64,000 nucleotides of DNA from Vibrio crassostreae 9ZC13 (lineage in GTDB: Bacteria; Pseudomonadota; Gammaproteobacteria; Enterobacterales; Vibrionaceae): NCBI RefSeq assembly GCF_000272045.2, contig NZ_AJYZ02000019.1, positions 1,748,704-1,812,703 of the forward strand, read 5' to 3'. The notes beneath the pieces are model-generated. The model was not told the origin of the DNA and did no database searches. It worked only from the letters and a program-made list of their open reading frames with translations. Each line of letters begins with the position of its first letter. Within the stretch, counting starts at the first letter, position 1. A program made the translations under genes and the position numbers. This document shows, piece by piece, positions 39,900 through 49,610 of this stretch.

Positions 39900-40139
39900 T
39901 TGTCTATGTCAACATTTCTAATTGCAGGTCCACTGATTGTCTTTTTAATCTTCGTGGCACCGCTATGGTTATTCTTACATTACCGCAGCAAGAAGAAATC
40001 CAGCAATGGTCTTTCTGAAACGGATCTTCAACGTCTGCATAAGCTTTCTGCGCAAGCCGAATCCATGCAAGACCGAGTGAAAACGCTAGAAAAAATACTG
40101 GATGCGGAGTCGCCTAACTGGAGACGAAACTATGAGTAG
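39900..40139 (+). CDS. pspB: phage shock protein B
   Basis: The 79-residue inner-membrane protein has one N-terminal helix (about 4-27, with FLIFVAPLWLFLHY) and a cytosolic coiled-coil tail with the typical LQRLHKLSAQAESMQDRVKT block. PspB works with PspC to sense membrane stress and relieve PspA inhibition of PspF. Its last codons overlap the pspC start by 8 bases. Confidence 0.93.
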   Translation: MSMSTFLIAGPLIVFLIFVAPLWLFLHYRSKKKSSNGLSETDLQRLHKLSAQAESMQDRVKTLEKILDAESPNWRRNYE

Positions 40140-40518
40140 AGAACTGTATCGCGACACGATTAACGGCAAATTGTCTGGTGTGTGTGCAGGGTTAGCGAAC
40201 TATTTTGGCCTTGAAGTGTGGTTGGTTCGCATCTTAGTTATCTCAGCAGCACTGCTTGGTGGTAGTTTTCTGGTGTTATTAGCGTATTTAGCTTTGACAT
40301 TTATGCTTGAAAAACAACCACCTCAGTATGTCGACCAAATGAAGGCGAAACAAGAGCATACGCTGAAGCAAAAGCCTTGGGAAAAAGGGCAAACTGCAGA
40401 GTCGCTATTGAACACTTTAGAGGGTGATTTCCAGAAGTTAGAGACCAGTGTCCGCAACATGGAAGCTTATGTCACCTCAGATACGTTTAAAGTGAATCGT
40501 GAATTTAAGAACATGTAG
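40132..40518 (+). CDS. pspC: phage shock protein C
   Basis: The 128-residue protein has the PspC domain with LYRDTINGKLSGVCAGLANY, a first hydrophobic segment (WLVRILVISAALLGGSFLVL) and a second helix after it, then a charged C-terminal tail with a weak coiled coil. ATG 40132 lies inside the pspB end and matches the family start. The frame is open upstream to 40102. It is the last psp gene before a terminator. Confidence 0.93.
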   Translation: MSRELYRDTINGKLSGVCAGLANYFGLEVWLVRILVISAALLGGSFLVLLAYLALTFMLEKQPPQYVDQMKAKQEHTLKQKPWEKGQTAESLLNTLEGDFQKLETSVRNMEAYVTSDTFKVNREFKNM

Positions 40519-40542
40519 TGGTAAAATCTAAAAAGGATTAGA

Positions 40543-40583
40543 TAACGGTTTAGGAAAATTTATTCCAAGCCGTTATTTTTTTT
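40543..40583 (+). terminator. pspABC terminator
   Basis: TAACGG (40543-40548) pairs with CCGTTA (40570-40575). An inner stem GGAA / TTCC extends it. Eight T residues follow. Confidence 0.9.
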
Positions 40584-40676
40584 AATAATTTTCTCTAAAT
40601 AAATCTTACGCTGACTGGTAAGTTACATGTGATTAATCTATGTTATAAAAATATTTATAGATATGGATGATCACCA

Positions 40677-41711
40677 ATGTATAGAGCCTCCCTTGTCCTA
40701 TTGACTGCCTTAGCTGGGTTGTCTGGGTGTGGTAAGGAGCTTCCTCCCGTGCCTGAACCTGAGTCCAGACCCGCCAAACTCTTCACTGTCTCCGTCGGTA
40801 ATAATGCCTTTGAGCGTAATTTCCCTGCTACCACAGAAGCTGGTGACAGAGCGGTACTCGCATTCCGTGTTCCTGGGTTATTGCAGAGCATCGATGTGAC
40901 CGCTGGGCAGCACGTGTCTAAAGGCGACGAGCTTGCTAAGTTAAATCCCGATGAATATCAACTACTCGAGAAGCAAGCAAAAGCGAATTTTCAGCTAGCC
41001 GATGTTCAATATCAACGTGCGATCAAACTTCGTAAAGATCGTGTGGTATCAGAGCAAGATTTCGACCAAGCGAAAGCGAACCACAATTCAGCTCGCGCGG
41101 TGCTTAATCAAGCTAACGCGAATCTTCGCTACACCACTTTGGTTGCGCCGTATGACGGAACCATTTCCATCATTCCTGCTGAAAACCATGAATACATTGC
41201 GGCTAAACAAGGCGTGATGAATATTCAAACCAATCAAATTCTTAAAGTCGTCTTCTTATTACCCGACCAACTTATTACGCGCTTTTCATCAGGGGTCGAG
41301 ATTGATGCAACCATGGTTTTTGATGCGTTTCCTGAAAACTCTTACGTTTTAACCTTCCAAGAAGTGGATACCGAAGCTGACCCGAAAACAGGTTCGTACA
41401 AAGTCACCATGGTAATGGAAAGACCAACCGATGTGGGTATTTTGCCCGGTATGTCTGGCTCGGTAAATCTCGTTTCATCGTTAGCGGCGGCCACCAAAAT
41501 ACCAACGTCAGCAATGATGACCGATGGGGATGATGTCTCTGTATGGCGTGTGAATAGCGACGGCATTGTTGAAAATGTTGCCATTGTCATCGATGAAAAA
41601 CGCCATATCGTCTCTGGATTGAACGATGGCGATCGCATTGTGACTTCTGGCGTCAATGGTCTTGAGTCGGGCATTAAAGTTCGAGAGTGGATCAAGGAAA
41701 GGGGGCTATAA
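40677..41711 (+). CDS. vexI: RND efflux periplasmic adaptor, lipoprotein (VexI)
   Basis: The 344-residue membrane fusion protein has a signal ending in the lipobox LSGC (residues 15-18), so it is likely an inner-membrane lipoprotein. It shows the adaptor plan: lipoyl half-motif AGQHVSKGDELAKLNPDEYQ, an alpha-hairpin with QANANLRYT, the second lipoyl half VAPYDGTISII and a beta-barrel region with DPKTGSYKVT. The position after psp genes and the two-adaptor plus pump order match V. cholerae vexIJK as I recall it. There is no outer-membrane TolC gene beside it. Confidence 0.88.
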   Translation: MYRASLVLLTALAGLSGCGKELPPVPEPESRPAKLFTVSVGNNAFERNFPATTEAGDRAVLAFRVPGLLQSIDVTAGQHVSKGDELAKLNPDEYQLLEKQAKANFQLADVQYQRAIKLRKDRVVSEQDFDQAKANHNSARAVLNQANANLRYTTLVAPYDGTISIIPAENHEYIAAKQGVMNIQTNQILKVVFLLPDQLITRFSSGVEIDATMVFDAFPENSYVLTFQEVDTEADPKTGSYKVTMVMERPTDVGILPGMSGSVNLVSSLAAATKIPTSAMMTDGDDVSVWRVNSDGIVENVAIVIDEKRHIVSGLNDGDRIVTSGVNGLESGIKVREWIKERGL

Positions 41712-41712
41712 C

Positions 41713-42798
41713 ATGAAAACACTTAAAGTGGCTGCTGGCCTGTCGTGTTTAGCCTTACTGACGGCTTGTGAAGATAAGCAAGCTGTAGAAGTGAATAACA
41801 CGCCCTTGGTTAAAGCTATCGAGATTTCAGTCATCGATTTTAGCGACAAACTCTATTTCCCTGCGGTAGCAAACGCTGCTGAGAAGGCTCACCTCAGTTT
41901 CCGAGTTGCGGGTGAAATCTTCAAGCTAGATGTGAAGGAAGGTGAACGAGTTGCCAAAGGGGACATCATTGCCGAGCTTGACCCAACCGATTATCAATTG
42001 GATGTGGACAATGCTCAAGCTCGTTACACGGTAATCAATAGTCAATACCGACGTTCGAGTCCGCTAGTGAAGAAAGGCTTATTGGCTAAGTCGCAATTCG
42101 ATGAAATTGCCGCTCAACGCCAGATTGCTTATGCCGAGTTGGAACTGGCGAAACTGCGCTTATCGTTCACTATGCTTCGTGCGCCTGTTGATGGGATTAT
42201 TTCTCGAGTCAGTGTCGACCAATATGAAAATATTCAGGTAGGCCAACAGATTGTGAACATTCACAGTGTTGAGGATGTCGAAGTTGTGATTCAGCTCCCT
42301 GACCAAATTTATGTGAATCAACCCAATGAAACGCTCCTCTCGAACGTGGAAGCTGTGGTGAGAGTGCCAAGCGGTAATGAATACACCGCAGGTATTAAAG
42401 AGTTCACCACTGAACCCGATCCAAGTACGGGTACCTTCACGGTTACATTAGCTTTGCCGATGCCAGAAGACGATTTGATTCTTGATGGTATGGCCGTTGA
42501 TGTGACTTCAAACGGGCGGGATATCGGTTTGGAGCTAAAAGCTGGTGTACTTATTCCGATCGAAGCGGTATTCAATGCAGACGGTGATGAACTGGATCGT
42601 AAAAACTCTTATGTGTGGGTTCTTAACGACGACAAGACAGTCTCGAAACAACAAGTCGTGTTAGGAAAAGCAAACCAGGAAACATTGCAGGTAGTGAAAG
42701 GATTGGAAATGGGGCAGCATGTCGTTGTTGCAGGCGTATCGCGATTGCGAGATGGGATGACAGTGGAAGTATTGTCTCAGGAGACGAACAATGAGTGA
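41713..42798 (+). CDS. vexJ: RND efflux periplasmic adaptor, lipoprotein (VexJ)
   Basis: This second adaptor of 361 residues also has a lipobox, LTAC, with the Cys at residue 19. Its lipoyl halves are EGERVAKGDIIAELDPTDYQ and LRAPVDGIISRVSVD, with the hairpin between them and the DPSTGTFTVTL barrel block after. ATG 41713 is chosen because it begins the signal peptide; the frame is open upstream to 41656. It follows vexI by one base and overlaps vexK by 8 bases, so all three are one operon. Confidence 0.88.
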   Translation: MKTLKVAAGLSCLALLTACEDKQAVEVNNTPLVKAIEISVIDFSDKLYFPAVANAAEKAHLSFRVAGEIFKLDVKEGERVAKGDIIAELDPTDYQLDVDNAQARYTVINSQYRRSSPLVKKGLLAKSQFDEIAAQRQIAYAELELAKLRLSFTMLRAPVDGIISRVSVDQYENIQVGQQIVNIHSVEDVEVVIQLPDQIYVNQPNETLLSNVEAVVRVPSGNEYTAGIKEFTTEPDPSTGTFTVTLALPMPEDDLILDGMAVDVTSNGRDIGLELKAGVLIPIEAVFNADGDELDRKNSYVWVLNDDKTVSKQQVVLGKANQETLQVVKGLEMGQHVVVAGVSRLRDGMTVEVLSQETNNE

Positions 42799-45700
42799 AG
42801 TAAATAACAAGCCCCAAAATGACGATCAACAGGGTGATGATCAGATCACAGGTGTTGCTTCTTACTTTATACGTAACAAAGTCATTAGCTGGATGCTATC
42901 TCTGATCTTTCTTATTGGTGGTGTTTCAGCATTCTTCGGTTTGGGGCGTTTAGAAGATCCTGCCTTTACCATCAAAGATGCAATGGTCGTGACTTCATAC
43001 CCGGGGGCAACGCCTCAGCAGGTGGAAGAAGAAGTTACCTACCCACTAGAGAAAGCGATTCAACAGCTTACCTATGTCGACGAAGTGAACTCTATTTCAA
43101 GCCGTGGCCTGTCTCAGGTAACGGTAACGATGAAGAATAACTATGGTCCGGACGATCTTCCGCAAATTTGGGATGAACTTCGCCGAAAAGTGAATGATCT
43201 TAAGGTTGAACTGCCACCTGGGGTCAATGATCCTCAAGTCATTGATGACTTCGGTGACGTTTACGGGATCTTGCTTGCGGTGACGGGTGATGGTTATAGC
43301 TACAAAGAGCTGCTGGATTACATTGATTATCTAAGGCGAGAGCTGGAGTTGGTTGATGGGGTCAGTAAGGTCTCTGTTTCTGGTCAACAACAAGAGCAAG
43401 TATTCATTGAGATATCGATGAAGCGGATAAGCTCCTTAGGTCTGTCTCCAAGCACGGTATTTAATCTTTTATCGACTCAAAATATTGTATCAAGTGCGGG
43501 TGCGGTAAGAATTGGCGACGAATACATTCGAATTCATCCAACGGGTGAGTTCCAGAATGTTGAGCAGCTTGGCGATTTAATTCTGACAGAAGGTGGTGCT
43601 CAAGGTCTCATCTATTTAAAAGATGTGGCGAATGTAACTCGTGGTTATGTTGAAGTGCCAAGTAACATCATTGGCTATAACGGCAAGCTCGCACTTAACC
43701 TTGGTGTCTCTTTTGCGCAAGGCGTGAACGTAGTAGCGGTTGGTGAAGCGTTTGATCGAAGATTGGCCGAGCTAAAGTATCAACAACCCGTCGGCATCGA
43801 CATCTCCGAGGTTTATAACCAACCGAAAGAGGTAGACAAGTCGGTAAGCGGATTTGTGGTGAGTTTAGGGCAGGCGGTTGCGATCGTAATCGTGGTGTTA
43901 CTGTTCTTCATGGGACTAAGATCGGGCCTATTGATTGGTTTGATACTGCTATTGACCGTATTCGGTACATTCATTTTCATGCAGTACTTCAAGATCGACC
44001 TACAACGTATTTCACTGGGCGCGTTGGTTATCGCCTTGGGGATGCTGGTGGATAATGCCATTGTGGTGGTGGAAGGGATATTGATCGGCACGCAGAAGGG
44101 GCGAACCCGGATGCAGGCAGCCACCGATATCGTAACCCAAACCAAATGGCCGCTGCTTGGTGCGACGGTTATTGCGGTGACTGCGTTTGCTCCAATTGGT
44201 TTATCTGAAGACTCAACAGGCGAATACTGTGGCACCTTGTTCACGGTGCTACTGATCTCCTTGATGCTGAGTTGGTTTACTGCCATCTCGCTCACGCCGT
44301 TCTTTGCCGACATGTTCTTTAAAGGTCAGAAGGTCGATCCAGATAACGAAGGTAAGGACCCATACAACGGGATGGTTTTTGTTATCTACAAAAACTTCCT
44401 TGAGTTCTGTATGAAGCGTGCTTGGTTAACCATGTTTGTTCTGATTATTGGTTTAGGCGCGAGTGTGTACGGTTTTGGTTTCGTTAAGCAAGCCTTCTTC
44501 CCGTCTTCAACCACACCTATGTTCCAAGTGGATGTGTGGATGCCAGAAGGTACCGATATTCGAGCGACCAATACCAAGCTTAAAGTGCTTGAGAGTTGGC
44601 TAGCTGAGCAGGACGAAGTTGAACATATCACGACAACCGCGGGTAAAGGCCTGCAACGTTTCATGCTGACTTATGCGCCAGAGAAAAGTTATAGCGCTTA
44701 CGGCGAGATAACGGTTCGTGTGAAAAGTTATGAAGTACTTGAAGGGCTAATGAAACGCTTCCGTGAACATGTAAATGGTCAGTTCCCAGAGATTGACTAC
44801 AAGCTTAAACAGATCGAATTAGGTCCTGGTGGCGGTGCGAAAATTGAAGCGCGAATTGTGGGTTCTGATCCAACGGTTTTACGTTCAATCGCTGCACAAG
44901 TGATGGACATCATGCGTGCTGATGAAGGCGCATTTAACGTTCGTCACGATTGGCGTGAAAGAACTAAGGTATTAGAGCCTCAGTTCAATGAAAGCCAAGC
45001 GCGTCGTTATGGTATTACTAAATCTGACGTTGATGATTTCCTAGCAATGTCTTTCTCTGGTAAGTCGATTGGTGTGTATCGTGATGGTACAACGTTAATG
45101 CCGATTGTGGCTCGTTTGCCTGAAGACGAGCGTGTCGATATTCGTAACATCGAAGGCATGAAGATCTGGAGCCCAGCATTAAGTGAGTACATCCCACTTC
45201 AACAAGTAACGTTAGGTTACGAGCTAGAATGGGAAGATCCACTGATCATCCGTAAGAACCGTAAGCGTATGCTAACGGTAATGGCGGATCCTGATCTATT
45301 GGGTGAAGAGACGGCCTCAACTCTACAGAAACGCTTACAACCACAGATTGAAGCGATTGAGATGCCTCCGGGTTACTCATTGGAATGGGGGGGTGAATAT
45401 GAGTCGTCAGCAGATGCACAGGCGTCACTGTTCACAACCATGCCTCTGGGTTACTTGTTCATGTTCTTAATCACTGTGTTCTTGTTTAACTCGGTGAAAG
45501 AGCCTCTGATCGTTTGGTTAACGGTTCCATTGGCGTTGATAGGGGTGACGACAGGCTTGCTAGCCTTGAATACACCATTCGGCTTTATGGCGCTGTTGGG
45601 CTTCTTGAGTCTATCTGGGATGCTTCTGAAGAACGGTATCGTACTACTTGATCAAATTGAGATTGAGATGAAATCTGGTAAAGATCCGTATGTAGCGGTT

Positions 45701-45901
45701 GTTGATGCGGCTCTGAGTCGTGTTCGCCCGGTATGTATGGCGGCGATTACCACCATTCTAGGTATGATCCCTCTACTACCGGATATCTTCTTCAAACCAA
45801 TGGCAGTAACCATCATGTTTGGTTTAGGCTTTGCGACTGTACTCACGCTAATCGTAGTGCCTGTGCTGTATCGTTTGTTCCATAAAATTGAAGTGGCTTA
45901 A
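42791..45901 (+). CDS. vexK: RND efflux pump inner-membrane subunit (VexK)
   Basis: The 1036-residue pump belongs to the AcrB/MexB superfamily. It has 12 helices in two groups, with large periplasmic loops after helices 1 and 7. The proton-relay region in helix 4 reads LVIALGMLVDNAIVVVEG. An extended charged N-terminus (about 20 residues) precedes the first helix. VexIJK of V. cholerae is linked to detergent and bile salt export from memory. The substrates here are not known. Confidence 0.92.
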   Translation: MSEVNNKPQNDDQQGDDQITGVASYFIRNKVISWMLSLIFLIGGVSAFFGLGRLEDPAFTIKDAMVVTSYPGATPQQVEEEVTYPLEKAIQQLTYVDEVNSISSRGLSQVTVTMKNNYGPDDLPQIWDELRRKVNDLKVELPPGVNDPQVIDDFGDVYGILLAVTGDGYSYKELLDYIDYLRRELELVDGVSKVSVSGQQQEQVFIEISMKRISSLGLSPSTVFNLLSTQNIVSSAGAVRIGDEYIRIHPTGEFQNVEQLGDLILTEGGAQGLIYLKDVANVTRGYVEVPSNIIGYNGKLALNLGVSFAQGVNVVAVGEAFDRRLAELKYQQPVGIDISEVYNQPKEVDKSVSGFVVSLGQAVAIVIVVLLFFMGLRSGLLIGLILLLTVFGTFIFMQYFKIDLQRISLGALVIALGMLVDNAIVVVEGILIGTQKGRTRMQAATDIVTQTKWPLLGATVIAVTAFAPIGLSEDSTGEYCGTLFTVLLISLMLSWFTAISLTPFFADMFFKGQKVDPDNEGKDPYNGMVFVIYKNFLEFCMKRAWLTMFVLIIGLGASVYGFGFVKQAFFPSSTTPMFQVDVWMPEGTDIRATNTKLKVLESWLAEQDEVEHITTTAGKGLQRFMLTYAPEKSYSAYGEITVRVKSYEVLEGLMKRFREHVNGQFPEIDYKLKQIELGPGGGAKIEARIVGSDPTVLRSIAAQVMDIMRADEGAFNVRHDWRERTKVLEPQFNESQARRYGITKSDVDDFLAMSFSGKSIGVYRDGTTLMPIVARLPEDERVDIRNIEGMKIWSPALSEYIPLQQVTLGYELEWEDPLIIRKNRKRMLTVMADPDLLGEETASTLQKRLQPQIEAIEMPPGYSLEWGGEYESSADAQASLFTTMPLGYLFMFLITVFLFNSVKEPLIVWLTVPLALIGVTTGLLALNTPFGFMALLGFLSLSGMLLKNGIVLLDQIEIEMKSGKDPYVAVVDAALSRVRPVCMAAITTILGMIPLLPDIFFKPMAVTIMFGLGFATVLTLIVVPVLYRLFHKIEVA

Positions 45902-45918
45902 CGTCAACTGACCTTTGA

Positions 45919-45948
45919 AATAATGCCCCTAATTGGGGCATTATTTTT
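45919..45948 (+). terminator. vexIJK terminator
   Basis: AATAATGCCCC (45919-45929) pairs with GGGGCATTATT (45935-45945), followed by T residues. Confidence 0.93.
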
Positions 45949-45977
45949 ATGTATGATTACTAAAAGAGACCATCGAA

Positions 45978-46544
45978 ATGGAAGCTAATACAGTGGATAG
46001 AACGTGTGCATGGGCGCTTAAACATGAGCTTGAAAGGGAGTACCACGATGCAGAGTGGGGCGTGCCTGTTTATGATGACCAAGTTCTGTTTGAGTTCATT
46101 ACTTTAGAAGGTGCTCAAGCAGGTCTGAGTTGGATTACGATCCTTAAAAAGCGTGAAGGCTATCGTGCCGCGTTCGATAATTACGATCTAAACAAGCTAG
46201 CTGAGCTGAATGAAGACAACGTGCCGCACATCATTGAAAACTTCGATGTGGTTAAACACAGGGGTAAGATTGCTTCGGTATACAACAATGCACGAGCAAC
46301 GCTTGAATTACAGAAAGAGTTCGGCTCTCTTTCTAATGCCTTATGGCAATTTGTTGATAATGAAGTGATCGTGAATCAATGGACTGAGATGTCTCAAGTT
46401 CCCGCTTCTACCGAGCAATCTAAAGCGATGAGTAAGTTTTTGAAGAAGAGAGGCTTTAAGTTTGTAGGAGAAACAATCTGTTACGCATTTATGCAAGCAA
46501 CAGGTATGGTCAATGATCATTTAGTCGGTTGCCCACACAAATAA
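45978..46544 (+). CDS. tag: 3-methyladenine DNA glycosylase I
   Basis: Tag excises 3-methyladenine from DNA in base-excision repair. The 188-residue protein has the Tag zinc site: C10, H23, H181 and C185 at the two ends. The TLEGAQAGLSWITILKKREGYR block holds the catalytic-region residues. The C-terminal FVGETICYAFMQATGMVNDH segment is typical. ATG 45978 is close to the vexK terminator. It converges with metC across a bidirectional terminator. Confidence 0.95.
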   Translation: MEANTVDRTCAWALKHELEREYHDAEWGVPVYDDQVLFEFITLEGAQAGLSWITILKKREGYRAAFDNYDLNKLAELNEDNVPHIIENFDVVKHRGKIASVYNNARATLELQKEFGSLSNALWQFVDNEVIVNQWTEMSQVPASTEQSKAMSKFLKKRGFKFVGETICYAFMQATGMVNDHLVGCPHK

Positions 46545-46736
46545 AGTGTTATTTATTTCAGCGGAACAATCACTTAGAAATTGAAAAATTCATAGCCATT
46601 TTTTCATCGCTCTGAGATCTTTAAGTAGATGTGCTTTAAGGTTCAATATTGGCTTTGAAAGCTTCTGGACTATGAGCGGTTTGTATTATGAGCTGAAGTA
46701 TCTGAATATGAGTATTTTGAGTTATGCTTTAAACAG

Positions 46737-46764
46737 AAAAAGGCAGGAATATCCTGCCTTTTTT
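46737..46764. terminator. bidirectional terminator between tag and metC
   Basis: AAAAAGGCAGGA (46737-46748) pairs with TCCTGCCTTTTT (46752-46763), giving U-tracts on both strands. Confidence 0.93.
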
Positions 46765-46788
46765 GCATATTAGACCTATCGTCTCAGA

Positions 46789-47973
46789 TTAAATCAGAGC
46801 GCTATAACGTTCTAATCCCGCCTCTAGATCAGCAATCAGGTCATCAACATCTTCTAACCCAATATGAACACGTATCAAGGTACCTTCGAAATTAGGATTG
46901 GCAACAGTTCTCAAGCTGTCAAAACTGCTTGGTTCGTTAGCTAGAATCAAACTTTCAAATCCACCCCAAGAGTAACCCATACTAAAATGTGTCATTCCAT
47001 CAAGTAACGCTGTCGTCGCTTTGATATTAGAGTTGTTTAGTACAAAAGAGAACAAGCCATTACCGCCAGTAAAATCTCGTTTGAAGAATTCATGGCCTGG
47101 GCAAGACTCAAGAGCAGGGTGACGAACGTGGTTAACTTCAGGACGAGTCTCTAACCATTTTGCGACCTTCAAGCTGCTTTCTGCGTGTTGGCGTAGACGC
47201 ACATCAAGAGTACGAATGCCGCGAAGCCCTAAATAAGCATCATCAGGTGAGACACATTGCCCCATCAAGTAACTTTGCTCTCTTAGTTGATCCCAGCATT
47301 TCTCATTGGCGACTGCCGTACCTAGCATCACATCAGAGTGACCCACGATGTATTTGGTCGCTGCTTGAATCGAGATATCAACACCAAAATCAAACGGTGA
47401 GAAGTTCACGCCAGCCGCCCAAGTATTGTCTAGCATAACGATGATGTCATGTTCATGAGCGATACGCGCTAGTGTTGGAATATCCTGCACTTCCATGGTG
47501 ACAGAGCCTGGAGACTCAGTAAACAGCACCTTAGTGTTTGGCTTGATAAGGTCTTGGATACCTTCACCAATCGTTGGCTCGTAGTAAGTTGTCTCTACCC
47601 CCATCTTTTTCATGATGGTGTCACAGAAATCACGAGTAGGTTCGTAGCAGGTGTCAACCATTAAAATATGATCACCTGTTTCTACAAAAGAGAGAATGGC
47701 ATTCGAAATTGCTGCTGTACCACACGGGTACAGTGCACAACCCGCGCCGCCTTCTACTTCAACCATCGCATCTTGGAAGGCAAAATGAGTGTTGGTTCCA
47801 CGACGTCCGTAAAAAAGGGTCTTGTTAGCGCGGTTAATCGTAGCTTTACGCTTCTCTTCTACTGAGTTAAATACGACAGTTGAAGCGCGTTGTACTGGTG
47901 GGTTAACAACACCATTGGTCCACTTCTTATCACGACCGGCAGTGATAAGTTTAGTGGTTTTGTTCTCGGACAT
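46789..47973 (-). CDS. metC: cystathionine beta-lyase
   Basis: MetC cleaves cystathionine to homocysteine, pyruvate and ammonia in methionine synthesis. The 394-residue Cys/Met-metabolism PLP enzyme has YPCGTAAIS, the LDNTWAAGVNFSPFDFGVDI block and the PLP lysine K207 in QAATKYIVGHSD. The GYSWGGFESL block near the C-terminus is typical of MetC rather than MetB. A 16-bp inverted repeat lies in the upstream region. I see no clear MetJ boxes. Confidence 0.94.
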   Translation of the reverse strand: MSENKTTKLITAGRDKKWTNGVVNPPVQRASTVVFNSVEEKRKATINRANKTLFYGRRGTNTHFAFQDAMVEVEGGAGCALYPCGTAAISNAILSFVETGDHILMVDTCYEPTRDFCDTIMKKMGVETTYYEPTIGEGIQDLIKPNTKVLFTESPGSVTMEVQDIPTLARIAHEHDIIVMLDNTWAAGVNFSPFDFGVDISIQAATKYIVGHSDVMLGTAVANEKCWDQLREQSYLMGQCVSPDDAYLGLRGIRTLDVRLRQHAESSLKVAKWLETRPEVNHVRHPALESCPGHEFFKRDFTGGNGLFSFVLNNSNIKATTALLDGMTHFSMGYSWGGFESLILANEPSSFDSLRTVANPNFEGTLIRVHIGLEDVDDLIADLEAGLERYSALI

Positions 47974-48070
47974 GCTGTGAATTCCTTATCAATCGGTTAT
48001 GTCCTATTTAAAACATGCCAAGAGTGTTCAAAGCAAGAGCGGAGCGGGGATTTTTGCGCTTTTCTTACGA

Positions 48071-48110
48071 TTTTTAACCTTTCACTCAGTTAACAGTGAA
48101 AGGTTAAAAA
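48071..48110. repeat. 16-bp perfect inverted repeat between cls and metC
   Basis: TTTTTAACCTTTCACT (48071-48086) is mirrored exactly at 48095-48110 around an 8-base loop. The stem ends in A on its 3' side on either strand, so it lacks the U-tract of an intrinsic terminator. It lies 98-137 bp before the metC start and 45 bp after the cls stop. It could be an operator or a 3'-end protecting stem. Confidence 0.7.
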
Positions 48111-48155
48111 TGATCGATGGGGAAACAACGAGCCATAATCGACTCATTGCTGGAA

Positions 48156-49610
48156 TTATAGGAGTGGGTTGAACAAGTAGAACAGCCTCTCAAAGAAGCG
48201 ATTACTAAGGTTTCTTTGCTCCCACTGTTCTAACTCTACAGAGTGGGATGAAGCGATATAAGATTTCTGCAGCTCAGACAGTTTTTGCGTGAAATGCACA
48301 TCATCCACAGCCAGAGTCACTTCAAAGTTGAGCCACAAACTGCGCATGTCGATATTGACGGTTCCGATCAAGCAAAACTCTTCATCGATCACTACCGATT
48401 TGGTATGAAGAAGGCCACCGTAAAATTCATAGATCTTCACGCCAGCTTCAAGCAACTCGGTATAAAACGCACGAGAAGCCCATTTAACCATTAGTGAATC
48501 GTTATTGTGTGGAATGATCAGTTCTACAGTTACGCCGCGTTGAGCTGTCATCTTAAGTGTTTCGAGTAAGTCAGCACTTGGCACAAAATAAGGTGTAGTA
48601 ATACGTACAGAATGATTCGCTTGATTGATGGCGATGGTCAGTACTTGTAAGATCAAATATTCCGGCATGCCAGGGCCAGACGGCACTACTTGAACCGGAT
48701 GATGTGTCATGATTTCTTCAACTGGGCATTCAGGTATATCAGGGAGAATGCGTTCACCAGTCTCAACTTCCCAATCCCAGCCATGAATAGCGGATAACAC
48801 ATTAACGGTTGGCCCAGTCACTCTGACCATTACATCAATCCACTGACCAACGCCGGAACTTTGTTTGAAGTGAGCAGGATCGACCATGTTCATTGAACCC
48901 GTATAGGCGATAGTCTCGTCAATCACAATGATTTTGCGGTGTTGTCTTAAATCTAGGCGACGTAAGAAAATACGCCATGGGCTCACTTCTAGTGCTTGTA
49001 CGACTTGAACGCCTGCGTCCTTCATCATTGACTGCCAGTGGCTTTTGAAAAAGCGAGGGCTACCGGCTGAATCGAGCAAAACTTTAACATCTACGCCACG
49101 TTTTGCAGCGCGAATCAGCGCAGAGGCAACCGAATCGGTCAGGCCACCTGGATGCCAAATATAGAAAACCATCTTGATACTGGTTTGTGCATTTTCTATA
49201 TCTTCGATAATTGCGTGTAGGATCTCGTTTGGTGAAGATTGCAGCGATAGAGTGTTTCCACTGAGTGCAGGGATGCCCATTCGATTGTTACAAAGCTCGT
49301 CAATCTTATGGATAGGGGAGCCGACTTTCCCTGGTTGGTGAAGTTGGCAATCATTCAATTGACGGAACCAGTCGCCGAAAGGGGTAAACATACGATGAGC
49401 GCGTTCAGCCCTTTTTCTGCCTAGGTTTAGCTCACCAAAAAGGAAGTAACAAGCTACACCAACAATCGGGATAATGTAGATAACCATTAGCCAAGCAAGA
49501 GAAACGCTGACAGAGCGTCGTTTTAGTACAACACGAAACGTCACACCGGCTACGAGAACCCAGTACAAAACAACAGAGGCCAAAGTTAAAAAATGATAAA
49601 GCTTATCCAC
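48156..49610 (-). CDS. cls: cardiolipin synthase
   Basis: The enzyme joins phosphatidylglycerol molecules to make cardiolipin at the inner membrane. The 484 residues have two N-terminal helices (about 7-29 and 37-57) and two phospholipase-D HKD motifs: H224-K226-D231 in HRKIIVIDE, and HTKSVVIDE near residue 400. The layout (two helices, then two PLD domains) matches E. coli ClsA. It reads toward metC in the same direction with a large inverted repeat between them. Confidence 0.95.
   Translation of the reverse strand: MDKLYHFLTLASVVLYWVLVAGVTFRVVLKRRSVSVSLAWLMVIYIIPIVGVACYFLFGELNLGRKRAERAHRMFTPFGDWFRQLNDCQLHQPGKVGSPIHKIDELCNNRMGIPALSGNTLSLQSSPNEILHAIIEDIENAQTSIKMVFYIWHPGGLTDSVASALIRAAKRGVDVKVLLDSAGSPRFFKSHWQSMMKDAGVQVVQALEVSPWRIFLRRLDLRQHRKIIVIDETIAYTGSMNMVDPAHFKQSSGVGQWIDVMVRVTGPTVNVLSAIHGWDWEVETGERILPDIPECPVEEIMTHHPVQVVPSGPGMPEYLILQVLTIAINQANHSVRITTPYFVPSADLLETLKMTAQRGVTVELIIPHNNDSLMVKWASRAFYTELLEAGVKIYEFYGGLLHTKSVVIDEEFCLIGTVNIDMRSLWLNFEVTLAVDDVHFTQKLSELQKSYIASSHSVELEQWEQRNLSNRFFERLFYLFNPLL

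Noticed and set aside
41656..41712. Upstream start for vexJ
   Set aside because: It would place 19 residues before a standard lipoprotein signal peptide. ATG 41713 is right for export.
43813..44313. Long minus-strand open frame opposite vexK
   Set aside because: It lies wholly opposite a conserved RND gene. Such frames are common opposite GC-skewed codons.
46545..46736. Small gene between tag and metC
   Set aside because: No frame of useful length with a ribosome site is present; only the bidirectional terminator is supported.
48071..48110. Intrinsic terminator for cls
   Set aside because: The 3' arm ends in A residues on both strands, so no U-tract follows the stem.
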